Shown here piece by piece: positions 35,729 through 44,368 of a stretch of 64,000 nt of DNA; position 1 is the first letter of the stretch; the number at the start of each line of letters is the position of its first letter. The notes below the pieces were generated by a model. That model ran no database searches and was not told the DNA's origin. It worked only from the letters and a program-made list of their open reading frames with translations. This stretch comes from Pseudomonas sp. Leaf58 (lineage in GTDB: Bacteria; Pseudomonadota; Gammaproteobacteria; Pseudomonadales; Pseudomonadaceae), in the NCBI RefSeq assembly GCF_003627215.1, contig NZ_CP032678.1, positions 744,001 to 808,000 of the forward strand, given 5' to 3'. A program made the translations under genes and the position numbers.

Positions 35729-36951
35729 TCAGAGACTCAGGTCATCTTCCAAAAGGCCAGCGATAGCCCGCTCTCCGATGCAGTGACGAAACTCGGGCGC
35801 CAGCTCGTGGATGACTTTGCCCAGTAGTGCTTGTGCGGGTCGATTGGCGTGCGCCATGAGATCGCGCACATAGCCATCCCCCTTGCCCTCCAGCAGCGCC
35901 TTGACCCTGCGCTTGATGACTCAGGCTGCTCCTTTGAGGAAATAAGTTTGCCGCAGGCATTGAGTGTGGACAAGGCGACCGCAAATTGGGTTTTGGTTCG
36001 CAAGTGACCTGGGAAGTCGTCACTGCTGATGTAATCGCTGCTCAGGTAGCCGCTGACTGAATCGATGTGGCTCCAGTTGTGCGCCGCCCCACTGTTCAGC
36101 ATATGTCGCTGCATCAGCGCTCGCCCCAGGCCTTTTGGGTCGGTGACCAGCGCCATCAGAGCATCACGGGCAGGAAGGAGCAGGTGCTGATCTTCCGGGT
36201 TGGCATGAGTGTGCAGGTGCACCAGGTTAGCGAGGATCTGGGTGCACGAGGCGGGAAAGATCTTCAATGAGCCGTTGGTTGCACACCTGGAAAGGCTCGG
36301 AATGAAGTTTTCCAGGTAGGTCGCCAATCGCTCTGTTGCCACCGTCATGCCTTGCCCTAGGGTCTCCAGGGACGCTCGCTTCTTGAGGGCATAGATCATG
36401 GCATTGAACAGGTTCTCATCGCGGTTGATGATGACCCGGTTCATGAACTTTACCAGCTCGGGATCAAGGTCGATCTTCATGGAACCATCACCCATGTACA
36501 TCAACCCCTGCACCCATGAAGTGATCGGCCTTTGTGCCGTCACTACAGACAGGTCGTTGCGAAGGACACTGCGATGCAAGCACTCAAGAATCGCCACAGA
36601 GCTGTCAAAGATACGCTGTGTGCTCCCGACATCCGATCGCCTGGCGCTCTCTTCCAGCAAGGTGTCGAGCCAGTGGAAGCCACCCACCGCATCCAACTGC
36701 TCACTATGGTTGGAGTTCGAGCTACAGACATGCTCCTTCATCACCGCCGCACTGTGCCCCACCAGGCTGACGTAGAGCTTGAAATCCTCATCGGTCAGTT
36801 GCGCCGAGTAGCCCGACATGGTGATGATTCTGCGCCGACTATCAGCGCCAAGGGTACCAACCTCGTCACAGAGGACTTCTTCAGGGAGAGGCTTGAACGT
36901 TTCAACCAGGCGCTGGATATTCGCTGATTCAAAAACCGAATGATCAATCAC
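35729..36951 (-). CDS. Tail-motif family protein, about 407 aa, ends LLEDDLSL, frameshifted
   Basis: The main frame runs from ATG 36951 and would close at 35737 with an Arg/Trp/Ser-rich, non-protein-like end. In the -1 frame from about 35920 the sequence continues sensibly (KRRVKALLEGKGDGYVRDLM) to a TGA at 35729 and ends GLLEDDLSL, a family tail. One added base gives 408 codons. The break lies in about 35913-35927; a TGA in the -1 frame just upstream limits its position. ATG 36951 overlaps nothing upstream except the stop of the preceding gene (36948), giving ATGA coupling. Confidence 0.75.
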
Positions 36952-38087
36952 AGCCCCAACTCCCTGCCCAAGGCCTCTTCAGCCTCACGTTCGTTGAGAA
37001 AATCCCCAAACAGGTCAACGCGGCTGAAATGTTCGGCGATGACTTTACGGTGCCGGGTGGGGATCTTGCCCATCACGACCTTCCAGTCGACCCGATCGGC
37101 TGTCTGTCGCTCGAACGACGCCCATTTCTGGGTACCCAGGCTGTCGCTATATCGCCCCAGCCCCTGGATCACCTTGGCAATCATCACATTCGCACAGGCC
37201 CTGGCCTCCGCGCTTTCGGGCGGCAGATGATTGATGCAGGTCGCGATCTTGATGAACGTGTCGAGCACCCGGTGGGCATGATCGTTTTTGGTGATCGTTT
37301 TCACGCCCGAGAAGGGGGCGAGCGCAACGGCTGGTGAGTAAGACGCAAGCCATTGCCCCAGGTGCGACGCGCGCCGCCCAATCAACTCATCCAGCACGGC
37401 GACGTTCTCAGGCGCCGCCGTGGCACGCAGCTTGCCCAAGTATTCGAATTGCTTGACCCAGCGGTCGACTTCCCGGACATCGTCGTAGAACTGCCAATGA
37501 GCGCTCTTGGCCAGGTTGCCCAGGTGCTGCTTGCCTTCAGCCGAAATAGCGGGATGCTGAGCCAGGGTTTCCAGGGTGTGCTCGTAGAATGAGTTGAAGA
37601 CCACGCAGTGCTTGTCCGACTCATGCTTGATAGCCAATGCCTCATACAGCTCAGCCGCATCCTCTGCCGGCACCACTTGGCAGAGGGCATGGTACAGGCG
37701 CCCTTTGAGCAGGGCCCTCATGTTGTCGGAGTAGTCAACTCCGATACCCTTGAGGGCCGGCAGCAGATACCCCAGAGTATCTCGGTTAATGTCGCTGGCT
37801 TGGCCTTCCTCAATGGTCGTTACTAAGCCCTCCAGCAAAATTGGCACTTTGTTCGGATGGATGTAGTTGATCAGCCGCCCCATCAGCTGCTCATCCAGCG
37901 CCATCTTGAACAGTCGTCCCGACCTGGCGGCAAGGAACCAGATTTGCGCGTTGGTCTCATCGAGACTCTCTGCCTCCAACGCCCACACCACTTTTATTTC
38001 TTCTGGCGCCCTGGATTCGGACTGACGCTTGCTTAGCGCTGCCCGTAAGGCAAGTCGCTGGGGGAAGTTTGGGGGGTAGTTTGACAT
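36948..38087 (-). CDS. Tail-motif family protein, 379 aa, ends LGRELGL
   Basis: Middle gene of three coupled members. Predicted helical throughout, ending EEALGRELGL (Glu replaces the usual Asp). Start ATG 38087 lies just after the stop of the preceding member. Contains no recognised catalytic motif. Function unknown. Confidence 0.75.
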   Translation of the reverse strand: MSNYPPNFPQRLALRAALSKRQSESRAPEEIKVVWALEAESLDETNAQIWFLAARSGRLFKMALDEQLMGRLINYIHPNKVPILLEGLVTTIEEGQASDINRDTLGYLLPALKGIGVDYSDNMRALLKGRLYHALCQVVPAEDAAELYEALAIKHESDKHCVVFNSFYEHTLETLAQHPAISAEGKQHLGNLAKSAHWQFYDDVREVDRWVKQFEYLGKLRATAAPENVAVLDELIGRRASHLGQWLASYSPAVALAPFSGVKTITKNDHAHRVLDTFIKIATCINHLPPESAEARACANVMIAKVIQGLGRYSDSLGTQKWASFERQTADRVDWKVVMGKIPTRHRKVIAEHFSRVDLFGDFLNEREAEEALGRELGL

Positions 38088-38088
38088 G

Positions 38089-39255
38089 CTAAAACCCTAA
38101 ATCGTGCTCAAGGAGCTCTGTTATGTTGGATTCTGACAGATCATTCAGCGATTTGGGGTTGAAATCACGCAGGTAGAGGCTCAAGTAAACGCCATTGTGA
38201 CGTTTCAGCAACTCCTGGCACAATTCCAGATCCACGACGCTAAACAGGCTGTTTAGCACCTCGATCAAAAGCTCATAGCTTGAAGATCGGCCATATTGAA
38301 GCAGGTGGCCATACTGAGCTAGCAAGCCGGCAAACAAATGAGTGACGCTACGGTTGACCTGCGCTAAATCCAAGTGTGTACTTACATAGTCCACTGTCAC
38401 AGCGCATGAACGCAACCTGATTCCTTTATCTTCGCTGCGCACGCCCTTGAGCTGGTTTTGATACGATTTGACTGGCCTCTCCCAGGCACAGGCAACCAGC
38501 ATCGCCACCTTGTGAGGGTTGAAGAAGCTGATGTCTGTGCAAATGGAGGGCAAATCCTCCAGGCGTGTGGTGACGAACCACGCTAAATTTTCGAAGAATT
38601 CACCGCTACTGATCATTCCCCGATTCGCTGCAAGACGGCAACAAATGCTGTACAGAGGGCGGGTAATTTTCTGCTCGATTCTGGATATGCCTTCGGCATC
38701 GAGCCTGCCCTCCTCTGCCAGGACAACCACCGGCATCAGCAACCAGGCCAGATTGCTGAGAAAGTCCGTTTGAGTATTGTTGGCCAGGTACGCGCCAAAA
38801 TGCTCCAGATCGACGCCAGGGCCATTGGAGGGCGGGTTTGCAAAGGAGAAGCAGAGGGAGGCCACCAAGGAGAGCCTGGGAGCAAGCTTGAGGCGCGTAT
38901 AGTCGGCGATGCAGTGGTTGGCGAGGCGGGCCATCGCTCCAGCCCCCTCCTCGTCCAGATCGTGGAGCATCAGTGTCTTGACGACCAGGTCTTCGGTATC
39001 ACTGGAGACTCGGCAATACCCACCGGGAGCAAGGCTCAACAGATCAATCAGCAGGGTGATCGGGGGCGGGGTTTGCAGACAAAGTTTTCGCACCGCAGCA
39101 TCGAGTTCGTCGACAAGCGCATCGCCTGGCCGCCATTCTGGCCGAACGGATCGATCAACTGATTGCAGGTGGAAGTGAGCATCAAAGACATTGCCAGCTG
39201 AAACGGCCTCCAAGGCGGCCAAGTACCCTGCAGGAAACGATTCGCTTGGAGTCAT
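38089..39255 (-). CDS. Tail-motif family protein, 388 aa, ends LEHDLGF
   Basis: First gene of the three-gene run. ATG 39255 (MTPSESFPAGYL) is preferred over the in-frame TTG at 39261. Helical, ending ITELLEHDLGF, the only member ending in Phe. About 150 bases upstream separate it from the XRE gene and hold no recognised gene. Confidence 0.75.
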   Translation of the reverse strand: MTPSESFPAGYLAALEAVSAGNVFDAHFHLQSVDRSVRPEWRPGDALVDELDAAVRKLCLQTPPPITLLIDLLSLAPGGYCRVSSDTEDLVVKTLMLHDLDEEGAGAMARLANHCIADYTRLKLAPRLSLVASLCFSFANPPSNGPGVDLEHFGAYLANNTQTDFLSNLAWLLMPVVVLAEEGRLDAEGISRIEQKITRPLYSICCRLAANRGMISSGEFFENLAWFVTTRLEDLPSICTDISFFNPHKVAMLVACAWERPVKSYQNQLKGVRSEDKGIRLRSCAVTVDYVSTHLDLAQVNRSVTHLFAGLLAQYGHLLQYGRSSSYELLIEVLNSLFSVVDLELCQELLKRHNGVYLSLYLRDFNPKSLNDLSESNITELLEHDLGF

Positions 39256-39410
39256 GAGCAAGTCTTCTTGAATGGGCCAGCAGGGCTCTGTAGCGCATTC
39301 TGGCCTGATTAAACCGACAACCCATACCGTACAGGGTCTACGCGAGGCTCAGCCGCTGGTGGGACGCTATGGGGTGCTAGAAGCCACAAGCTCCCATTCA
39401 CCCCTGTCCA

Positions 39411-39986
39411 CTAGCCAAGCGAACTGATCACGCAACCGACCTTTCTCACCAGGCTTTCCACCGGAACCCCGGAGGCCTGGAGGGCCAGGATGTCCTGCTC
39501 GATATCCTGCAGGCCATTCTTGACGGTGCGGAGGTACTTGATGCTCTTGCGCTGCGCCGACCCTGCCGAAATGGCGCCAAGCTCAGGGCGTATGTCGTAA
39601 GGCTGAACGCCCAGGAAATTGGACAGCGCCAGCAACGCCTTCTGGGTCAAGGCCCGCTTGCCATTGAGGAAGTTGGTCAGGTTTGACGGATCGATGTCCA
39701 GCTTTTGGGCCACGTTGGCGCGGCTTTCATGCACCTTGTGATCACGATTCCACAGTGACCAGGCGGCAACCAAACGCAACCAGGCTTCATGGTCTGCAGT
39801 TTTGGGGAGCGGGGCATAGGCGACAACCCCCTCCTCCTCGCACAGCGCCAGAATGGTCTTGCCGGCCATCAGGTAGTGTTCATGGGGCGATGGCAGCGAT
39901 TGCGGACGAATCTTGTGGAGCGCGTGATCTTTTGGCAGCCGGATCCAGATTGAATCGATGGCTTGGCCGAGCGATTGTGTTGTCAT
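39411..39986 (-). CDS. XRE-family helix-turn-helix regulator, 191 aa
   Basis: A Cro/C1-type HTH lies in the C-terminal half: VAQKLDIDPSNLTNFLNGKR followed by ALLALSNFLGVQPYDI (about 92-130). The N-terminal part is unassigned and may bind a ligand. It is coupled to the upstream membrane protein gene (4-base overlap) and lies at the downstream edge of the ter region. It is the best candidate in the window to bind the recurring TTGnCA-N3-TGnCAA element, including the one in its own promoter at 40403. Confidence 0.85.
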   Translation of the reverse strand: MTTQSLGQAIDSIWIRLPKDHALHKIRPQSLPSPHEHYLMAGKTILALCEEEGVVAYAPLPKTADHEAWLRLVAAWSLWNRDHKVHESRANVAQKLDIDPSNLTNFLNGKRALTQKALLALSNFLGVQPYDIRPELGAISAGSAQRKSIKYLRTVKNGLQDIEQDILALQASGVPVESLVRKVGCVISSLG

Positions 39987-40369
39987 TTTTCAAGGCCCAC
40001 CGGATTGCAGGATTTTACAACGACACCGCCTTCGATCAGGCCGTGCCTGGAGTCTTCCTTAAAGTAGCAGTTGCCGGAAACCGGGTCGTGGTAGAGGTAC
40101 CAGACCGAGTCTTCCTTCCAGGTCATGTTCATCAGGCGTGCGCCGGCTGGCAGGCTGATGGTCATGGTGCCGCCCCATTTGCGAGCAGCAATGTTTTCCA
40201 GAACACCCACCCACAGGAAAAAGGCCAGAACCGCTACCCCGGCGCCGGCAGAAACACCCAGGGCGATAGCGCGTGCATCGGCGGGCTTGCTGCGTTTGAC
40301 CCGGAAGACGAGGTAACCCAGCCCGATACTGAGTGCAAGAACAATGAGGGCATACACGGATTCAGTCAC
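39983..40369 (-). CDS. Small membrane protein, 128 aa, co-transcribed with the XRE regulator
   Basis: GTG 40369 is preferred: AGGAG lies seven bases upstream, and the -10 box at 40402-40397 excludes the in-frame start at 40417 if transcription begins as predicted. Two N-terminal membrane segments (about 4-20 and 34-53), then a soluble domain with SLPAGARLMNMTWKEDSVWY. The pairing with a regulator suggests a membrane sensor or inhibitor role, as an inference. Confidence 0.7.
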   Translation of the reverse strand: MTESVYALIVLALSIGLGYLVFRVKRSKPADARAIALGVSAGAGVAVLAFFLWVGVLENIAARKWGGTMTISLPAGARLMNMTWKEDSVWYLYHDPVSGNCYFKEDSRHGLIEGGVVVKSCNPVGLEK

Positions 40370-40396
40370 GGAAACTCTCCTATTGGCAATACCCCG

Positions 40397-40425
40397 AATA
40401 TATCGACAAACTGGCAATGTGTCAA
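40397..40425 (-). promoter_or_regulatory. Promoter of the membrane protein/XRE unit with operator
   Basis: TTGACA (40425-40420), 17-bp spacer, TATATT (40402-40397) on the minus strand. The spacer contains TCGACA-AAC-TGGCAA (40403-40417), a variant of the recurring 15-bp inverted repeat, placed to block polymerase; this suggests autoregulation. Confidence 0.75.
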
Positions 40426-40445
40426 TTTATAACTTAATCGAAATG

Positions 40446-40473
40446 AAAAACCCCAGGCTTACGTCCTGGGGTT
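40446..40473 (-). terminator. Terminator of the ter biosynthetic operon
   Basis: AACCCCAGG-ACGTAAG-CCTGGGGTT followed by TTT on the minus strand, just after the vWA gene. It separates the operon from the regulator promoter. Confidence 0.85.
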
Positions 40474-40480
40474 GGGTGAA

Positions 40481-41344
40481 TCAGCGCAGAATGCCGGCTT
40501 TCTTCGCCTCTGGAATCCAGCTCGGATACTCATTCATAAGCATGGAATAGAGCAAGTCATCGTCGACTTTGGCAGGGTCTTTGACCGCGAAGAAACCGGC
40601 GTTGTCTACGGTTCTTCCCTCCATTTCGTCGAGCCCCATGAGGAAGCCGAAACCGCTGCTGGCTGCCCGGTGCGATCGCGCAACCGGGGCAGGACGGCTG
40701 GCAGGCTGGTCGTCGAGACCAAACAACCTGGCAAAGAACCCTTTCTTTGCCGAGGGCGCTGCTGGAACCTGCTGATCAAAGGCGGTAGCATTGATCTCAG
40801 GCAGATAATCAGCTCCCAAGGCCATGAATTGCAGGAATATTGGCTCATTGGACATGGACTTGATCTTTCGCTCAACCGCGCTGGCGTCTTGCGTTTCACC
40901 GTCCGTCACGAACATCACATATACCGGCTGGTCACTGTCAGCGTATTTCTGGCTGAGCATGTTCAGTGCCTTGAGGTATTCGGTGCCACCCTCCAGCTTG
41001 TGACGGGCGCGTATCGTTTTCACGCAATTTCGGTAATCTTGGGCGTCAGAGCCGCGAGTCATGCCGAATGAGCCGACGTCGTAACAATGCACCCCAAAAG
41101 CGAGACAGTCGACCTGCCCATCGTCATCGAACTGGAGGCCAAGTGCCATCACTTTCTTCACAAGTTCGTCGATCTTGCCGGAATCGTAAAGATCAGACAT
41201 GCTGGCGCTGATATCCAATACAAGGCAAACCCGAGCCACGTGGTCGCGCATCTGGATCTTGTCCAGGGACAAGGCGGTCTTCTTGTAGAGATCCACGAGT
41301 TCAGGCGCTTCGCGTTCTACTTTTTCCAAGCTGATAGCAGCCAT
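40481..41344 (-). CDS. vWA-domain Ter-associated protein, 287 aa
   Basis: A von Willebrand A domain with a complete MIDAS: DISASMS (about 44-50), a conserved Thr segment near GGTEY and the DGE strand (VTDGETQ). The fold binds divalent metal and protein partners. The insert KKGFFARLFGLDD and the ending NAGFFAVKDPAKVDDDLLYSMLMNEYPSW are shared with the next gene. TerY/TerF-type vWA proteins occur in ter clusters, probably as metal-dependent adaptors. Last gene before the terminator. Confidence 0.88.
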   Translation of the reverse strand: MAAISLEKVEREAPELVDLYKKTALSLDKIQMRDHVARVCLVLDISASMSDLYDSGKIDELVKKVMALGLQFDDDGQVDCLAFGVHCYDVGSFGMTRGSDAQDYRNCVKTIRARHKLEGGTEYLKALNMLSQKYADSDQPVYVMFVTDGETQDASAVERKIKSMSNEPIFLQFMALGADYLPEINATAFDQQVPAAPSAKKGFFARLFGLDDQPASRPAPVARSHRAASSGFGFLMGLDEMEGRTVDNAGFFAVKDPAKVDDDLLYSMLMNEYPSWIPEAKKAGILR

Positions 41345-41409
41345 ATTTCACTCCATGGCCCCGGTCGTCCAGGGCTGGTCAGCAAGGCCGGGAACCCCGG
41401 CCAGCGGAT

Positions 41410-42171
41410 TTAAAGGATGCGAGCCTGCTTTGCCGCAACGAGCCAGTGTGGGTATTCGCTCATAAGCAGGCTAAAGAGCTTGTCATCGTCGATGGCGGCT
41501 GGATCGGCCACGGCGAAAAACCCGGCGTTGTCAACGGTGCGGCCTGGCAGGGTGTCGAGTTTGGCCAGGAACTTGAAGTCGGTTTCGAAACCAGAGAAAA
41601 GACCACCGAAGAACCCTTTTTTCTTTTTCGCACTCGCCTCGCCGGGCATGATATCTTGCCCAATGGCCACGAAGGACGTGAATATTCTGGCGTTGGACAT
41701 GGCGATAATTTCGCGCTCAGCCAGCTCCGGTTCGCTGGTCTCACCGTCCGTGAAGAACGCCACATACACGGGGTCGGTGCTGTCACGGTACTTGTCATGA
41801 ATCAGGCGCAGCGCTTGGGCATAGCGGGTGCCGCCTTCCAGCGGATGACGACTGAGCACCGTCTGGCAACACGATTTGTAATTTTCCAGGGTAAAGGTGC
41901 CGACCTCGTAGGCGTAGTTACCGAAGGCAAAAACGTCGATCGATCCATCCAGATCGAATTGCAGGCCCAGGGCCAGCACCTTCTTCACCAGTTCCTGGAC
42001 TTTGCCGGACTGATACAGGCCAGACATGGAGCCCGAGATGTCCAGGACGAGGGCAACCTGGGCGCGGTGATCACGCAGGTTCACCTTGTCCAGGCAGATG
42101 GAGGTTTTCTTGAACAGATCGACCATCTCGGGTGCTTGCTGTTCAAGCTTTTGCAGACTGATAACGCCCAT
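41410..42171 (-). CDS. vWA-domain Ter-associated protein, 253 aa (paralogue)
   Basis: Tandem paralogue of the gene at 40481: DISGSMSGLY MIDAS, FFTDGETSEPE, KKKKGFFGGLFSGF insert and the same C-terminal block (GRTVDNAGFFAVADPAAIDD). Start ATG 42171 with the shared N terminus SLQKLEQQAPEMVDLFKKT. A duplicated vWA pair suggests heterodimers or division of labour. Cytoplasmic. Confidence 0.88.
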   Translation of the reverse strand: MGVISLQKLEQQAPEMVDLFKKTSICLDKVNLRDHRAQVALVLDISGSMSGLYQSGKVQELVKKVLALGLQFDLDGSIDVFAFGNYAYEVGTFTLENYKSCCQTVLSRHPLEGGTRYAQALRLIHDKYRDSTDPVYVAFFTDGETSEPELAEREIIAMSNARIFTSFVAIGQDIMPGEASAKKKKGFFGGLFSGFETDFKFLAKLDTLPGRTVDNAGFFAVADPAAIDDDKLFSLLMSEYPHWLVAAKQARIL

Positions 42172-42303
42172 GGGTAATTTCCTTGGTCTGGGGCCTGAGC
42201 CCTCAATTAATCAATAAACCGTAAGCGAAGCCATACTTATGCCTGAAGCACAGATTTTCAAGCCCCAGCCTCGCGCTTAGGTGATGCTGCAATGGCTACC
42301 CTG

Positions 42304-42759
42304 TCAGACCAGGGCTTCGCTCAGCTTTTTCTGCAGCGCACGCTCATCGTCGCCAGCCACGCCACGGGAGTTGCTGGTGGCCATGATCCCGGCAAACTCG
42401 ATCAGCTCACGGCGCCAATGCGGCTCTTTCACCGAATCGGCAATTTCCGCGATGCGCTTGTTGACTTCCAGCAAGCGCGAGGTCGAGTTGGTGTAGGCCT
42501 TCTGCAGCTCGCCGATGATCACGCCGTACATTTCATGTGCATCAGCCGGCGTCAGGTGCTGCTGGATGCTGCGGTGGCCAGCAATGATCTGACTGGACTT
42601 CTCGACCTCACTGTCCTCGGCAGAACCGTCAGCCATAGTCATAAGGGCGGAAATGGTGATCAGCCCTCTGGCAAAACGCTTCTCAGGCGACAGGGCTGCC
42701 GGTGCAAAACGCTTGGCTTGTTCGGCAAGGTTCTTGCCCAGGTTGGAAAGAAAACCCAT
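42304..42759 (-). CDS. terB: Tellurite resistance protein TerB
   Basis: A 151-aa all-helical protein of the TerB family. Seen: GLITISALMTMADGSAEDSE, the acidic helix pair that binds metal in the family, and HWRRELIEFAGIMATSNSRG. TerB is a cytoplasmic protein that associates with TerC at the membrane. Length is as expected. It sits in the order vWA-vWA-TerB-helical protein-CitE, as in known ter stress clusters. Confidence 0.88.
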   Translation of the reverse strand: MGFLSNLGKNLAEQAKRFAPAALSPEKRFARGLITISALMTMADGSAEDSEVEKSSQIIAGHRSIQQHLTPADAHEMYGVIIGELQKAYTNSTSRLLEVNKRIAEIADSVKEPHWRRELIEFAGIMATSNSRGVAGDDERALQKKLSEALV

Positions 42760-42826
42760 TGTGAAACTCCTTACTCAGTGATGAATTGGCAGGTGGAAGT
42801 AGAAAGCGTCGATACTGGACTTGGCA

Positions 42827-43375
42827 TTAGTCCTGCCCTGGCAACCCTTGCTCGTTCGGGCCCATGCTGCTGGCGGTGCCGAGCTTTGCCCGAAGCTGGC
42901 TAAGCGCCTTCCCAACGGCCTCGGCGTGCCCCTTGTCGGTGTCAGTGGCGTGTAGCATGTTACTGCCGAAATCCAACAACTCCTGAACACGTTCCTGGTC
43001 GATGTTCTCGGCCACCACAGTAACCAGTCGAAGGATCTCGATCTCCCGGTTACCGGACTCGCTGTTCTGCCATGTCGGGTACTGTTGCTCTCGCATCTGT
43101 TGATACAGCTGTTTCAGTGGCTCCATCTGCCGGTAAAGCAGCGCGTAGCAATTTTCAATATTACCGTAACTCGCTGCAAAAACCGGATTGCTGTGGAAGA
43201 GCTGATCAATCAGTTGGGATTGCTGTACCGTCATGCGGGGAGCTGCGCCGGCAAGCACGGCTGCCGCTGCGATCAGCGCGTTGGCATGCCGCTTGGGCTT
43301 GCTGACCACTGCCGGCAGCACCTGCCGAGCCAGCGTCAGTGACGTGGAAAGAATCTGGTCGAATCTGGATTTCAT
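42827..43375 (-). CDS. TerB-neighbouring helical protein, 182 aa
   Basis: All-helical protein with an alanine-rich segment (HANALIAAAAVLAGAAPRM) and a C-terminal helix pair (NIDQERVQELLDFGSNMLHA) that has a TerB-like rhythm. Assigned to the Ter group by position between terB and the CitE-like gene; I do not recognise a named family. Confidence 0.6.
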   Translation of the reverse strand: MKSRFDQILSTSLTLARQVLPAVVSKPKRHANALIAAAAVLAGAAPRMTVQQSQLIDQLFHSNPVFAASYGNIENCYALLYRQMEPLKQLYQQMREQQYPTWQNSESGNREIEILRLVTVVAENIDQERVQELLDFGSNMLHATDTDKGHAEAVGKALSQLRAKLGTASSMGPNEQGLPGQD

Positions 43376-43384
43376 GATCTGTCC

Positions 43385-44323
43385 TCAGGCAGCATGGGAT
43401 TTCAGAATGCTCTGAACAGTGCACGGCTTTCTCTGCGCAATGAACTGAATCATCTTGGCCCAGTGATGATGCGTCGCCGGCTCGCACATGCTGCCATTGA
43501 ACTTGAACACAGCCGGTGCATCTTTGGCCAGAATGGCCTCGGCTTCTTCGATTTCCATGTCGGTCGGCATCAGCGCACGCTCGATCACGTCAAGCTGATC
43601 CGGGTGAATTGCGGTTTTGCCGATCAACCCGTGCGAGCGGTCGAGTGACACTTCCGCCTTTAGCATGTCGGTGTCGGTGAAATGCTCGAACACAGGCGCG
43701 GTGAGCATGAAGCCCAGCGGACGGAACACCGTGACCAGGTTGGCAATCGTGGCGCCAAGCGGCGTAGTGTAGATCGTGGTGTTGCGGGGGCGGCGTAGGC
43801 CCAGGCAGTTGAGCAGGTCGTTGCCGCCGATGCGCAAGGCAATCACCCGGCTCGACAGAGCCCCCTTCTTCAGCAGCATGCCCAGGAGCTTCATCGCCTC
43901 GGCGTTGAAGACTTCCGCCGTTTCCAGCGTGGGCATCACGCCCAGTAGCGGATCCGCGCCCTCCATCGCATCAGACCATTGGCCGATGTTGCCCATCTCG
44001 AACTTGGGTAGTACAAAACCCGAGGCGCGCTCGATCGACTTGAACTCCAGGAGCGTTTTCAGCACTTGGGTGTTGCGTGGCCGAATGAAAATCTGGACGC
44101 CGTCTTCTTCGAAGGTTCGCATAGACATCAGGGCTTCGCGAATATTGTCCAGAGCGCGGACGACATCGTGCTCGGCCACCGCATCTTCAGTGCAAATCAC
44201 CAACGAGCGGGCACCGGTCTTGGCGGTGGCGACAATGGCCTTGAGGTCAGGATGGGTGCCAGGCACGTACATCGTAGCGCCCAGAGAGAGCGCCTGGCGC
44301 TCCCTGAATGTAAGCTCGTTCAT
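43385..44323 (-). CDS. HpcH/HpaI aldolase-citrate lyase (CitE)-like enzyme, 312 aa
   Basis: A TIM-barrel carbon-carbon lyase of the CitE type: MYVPGTHPD at the start, CTEDAV with the acidic residue of strand 2, IFIRPRNT with the substrate arginine, KFEMGN, then VMPTLETAEV with the metal glutamate, and KTAIHPDQLDVI near the C terminus. Ter clusters regularly carry such an enzyme beside PRTases and ATP-grasp proteins, in a proposed pathway to a nucleoside-like metabolite. The exact substrate is unknown. Confidence 0.85.
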   Translation of the reverse strand: MNELTFRERQALSLGATMYVPGTHPDLKAIVATAKTGARSLVICTEDAVAEHDVVRALDNIREALMSMRTFEEDGVQIFIRPRNTQVLKTLLEFKSIERASGFVLPKFEMGNIGQWSDAMEGADPLLGVMPTLETAEVFNAEAMKLLGMLLKKGALSSRVIALRIGGNDLLNCLGLRRPRNTTIYTTPLGATIANLVTVFRPLGFMLTAPVFEHFTDTDMLKAEVSLDRSHGLIGKTAIHPDQLDVIERALMPTDMEIEEAEAILAKDAPAVFKFNGSMCEPATHHHWAKMIQFIAQRKPCTVQSILKSHAA

Positions 44324-44368
44324 GGAATGGGTCTCTCGGAATGGGGGGTCGCTCGTGGGCCCTGAGGT

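Noticed and set aside
15646..36951. Programmed -1 frameshifting in the broken tail-motif genes
   Set aside because: No X-XXY-YYZ slippery heptamer with a downstream structure is visible at either break, and equal-sign breaks in unrelated genes favour base loss or assembly error.
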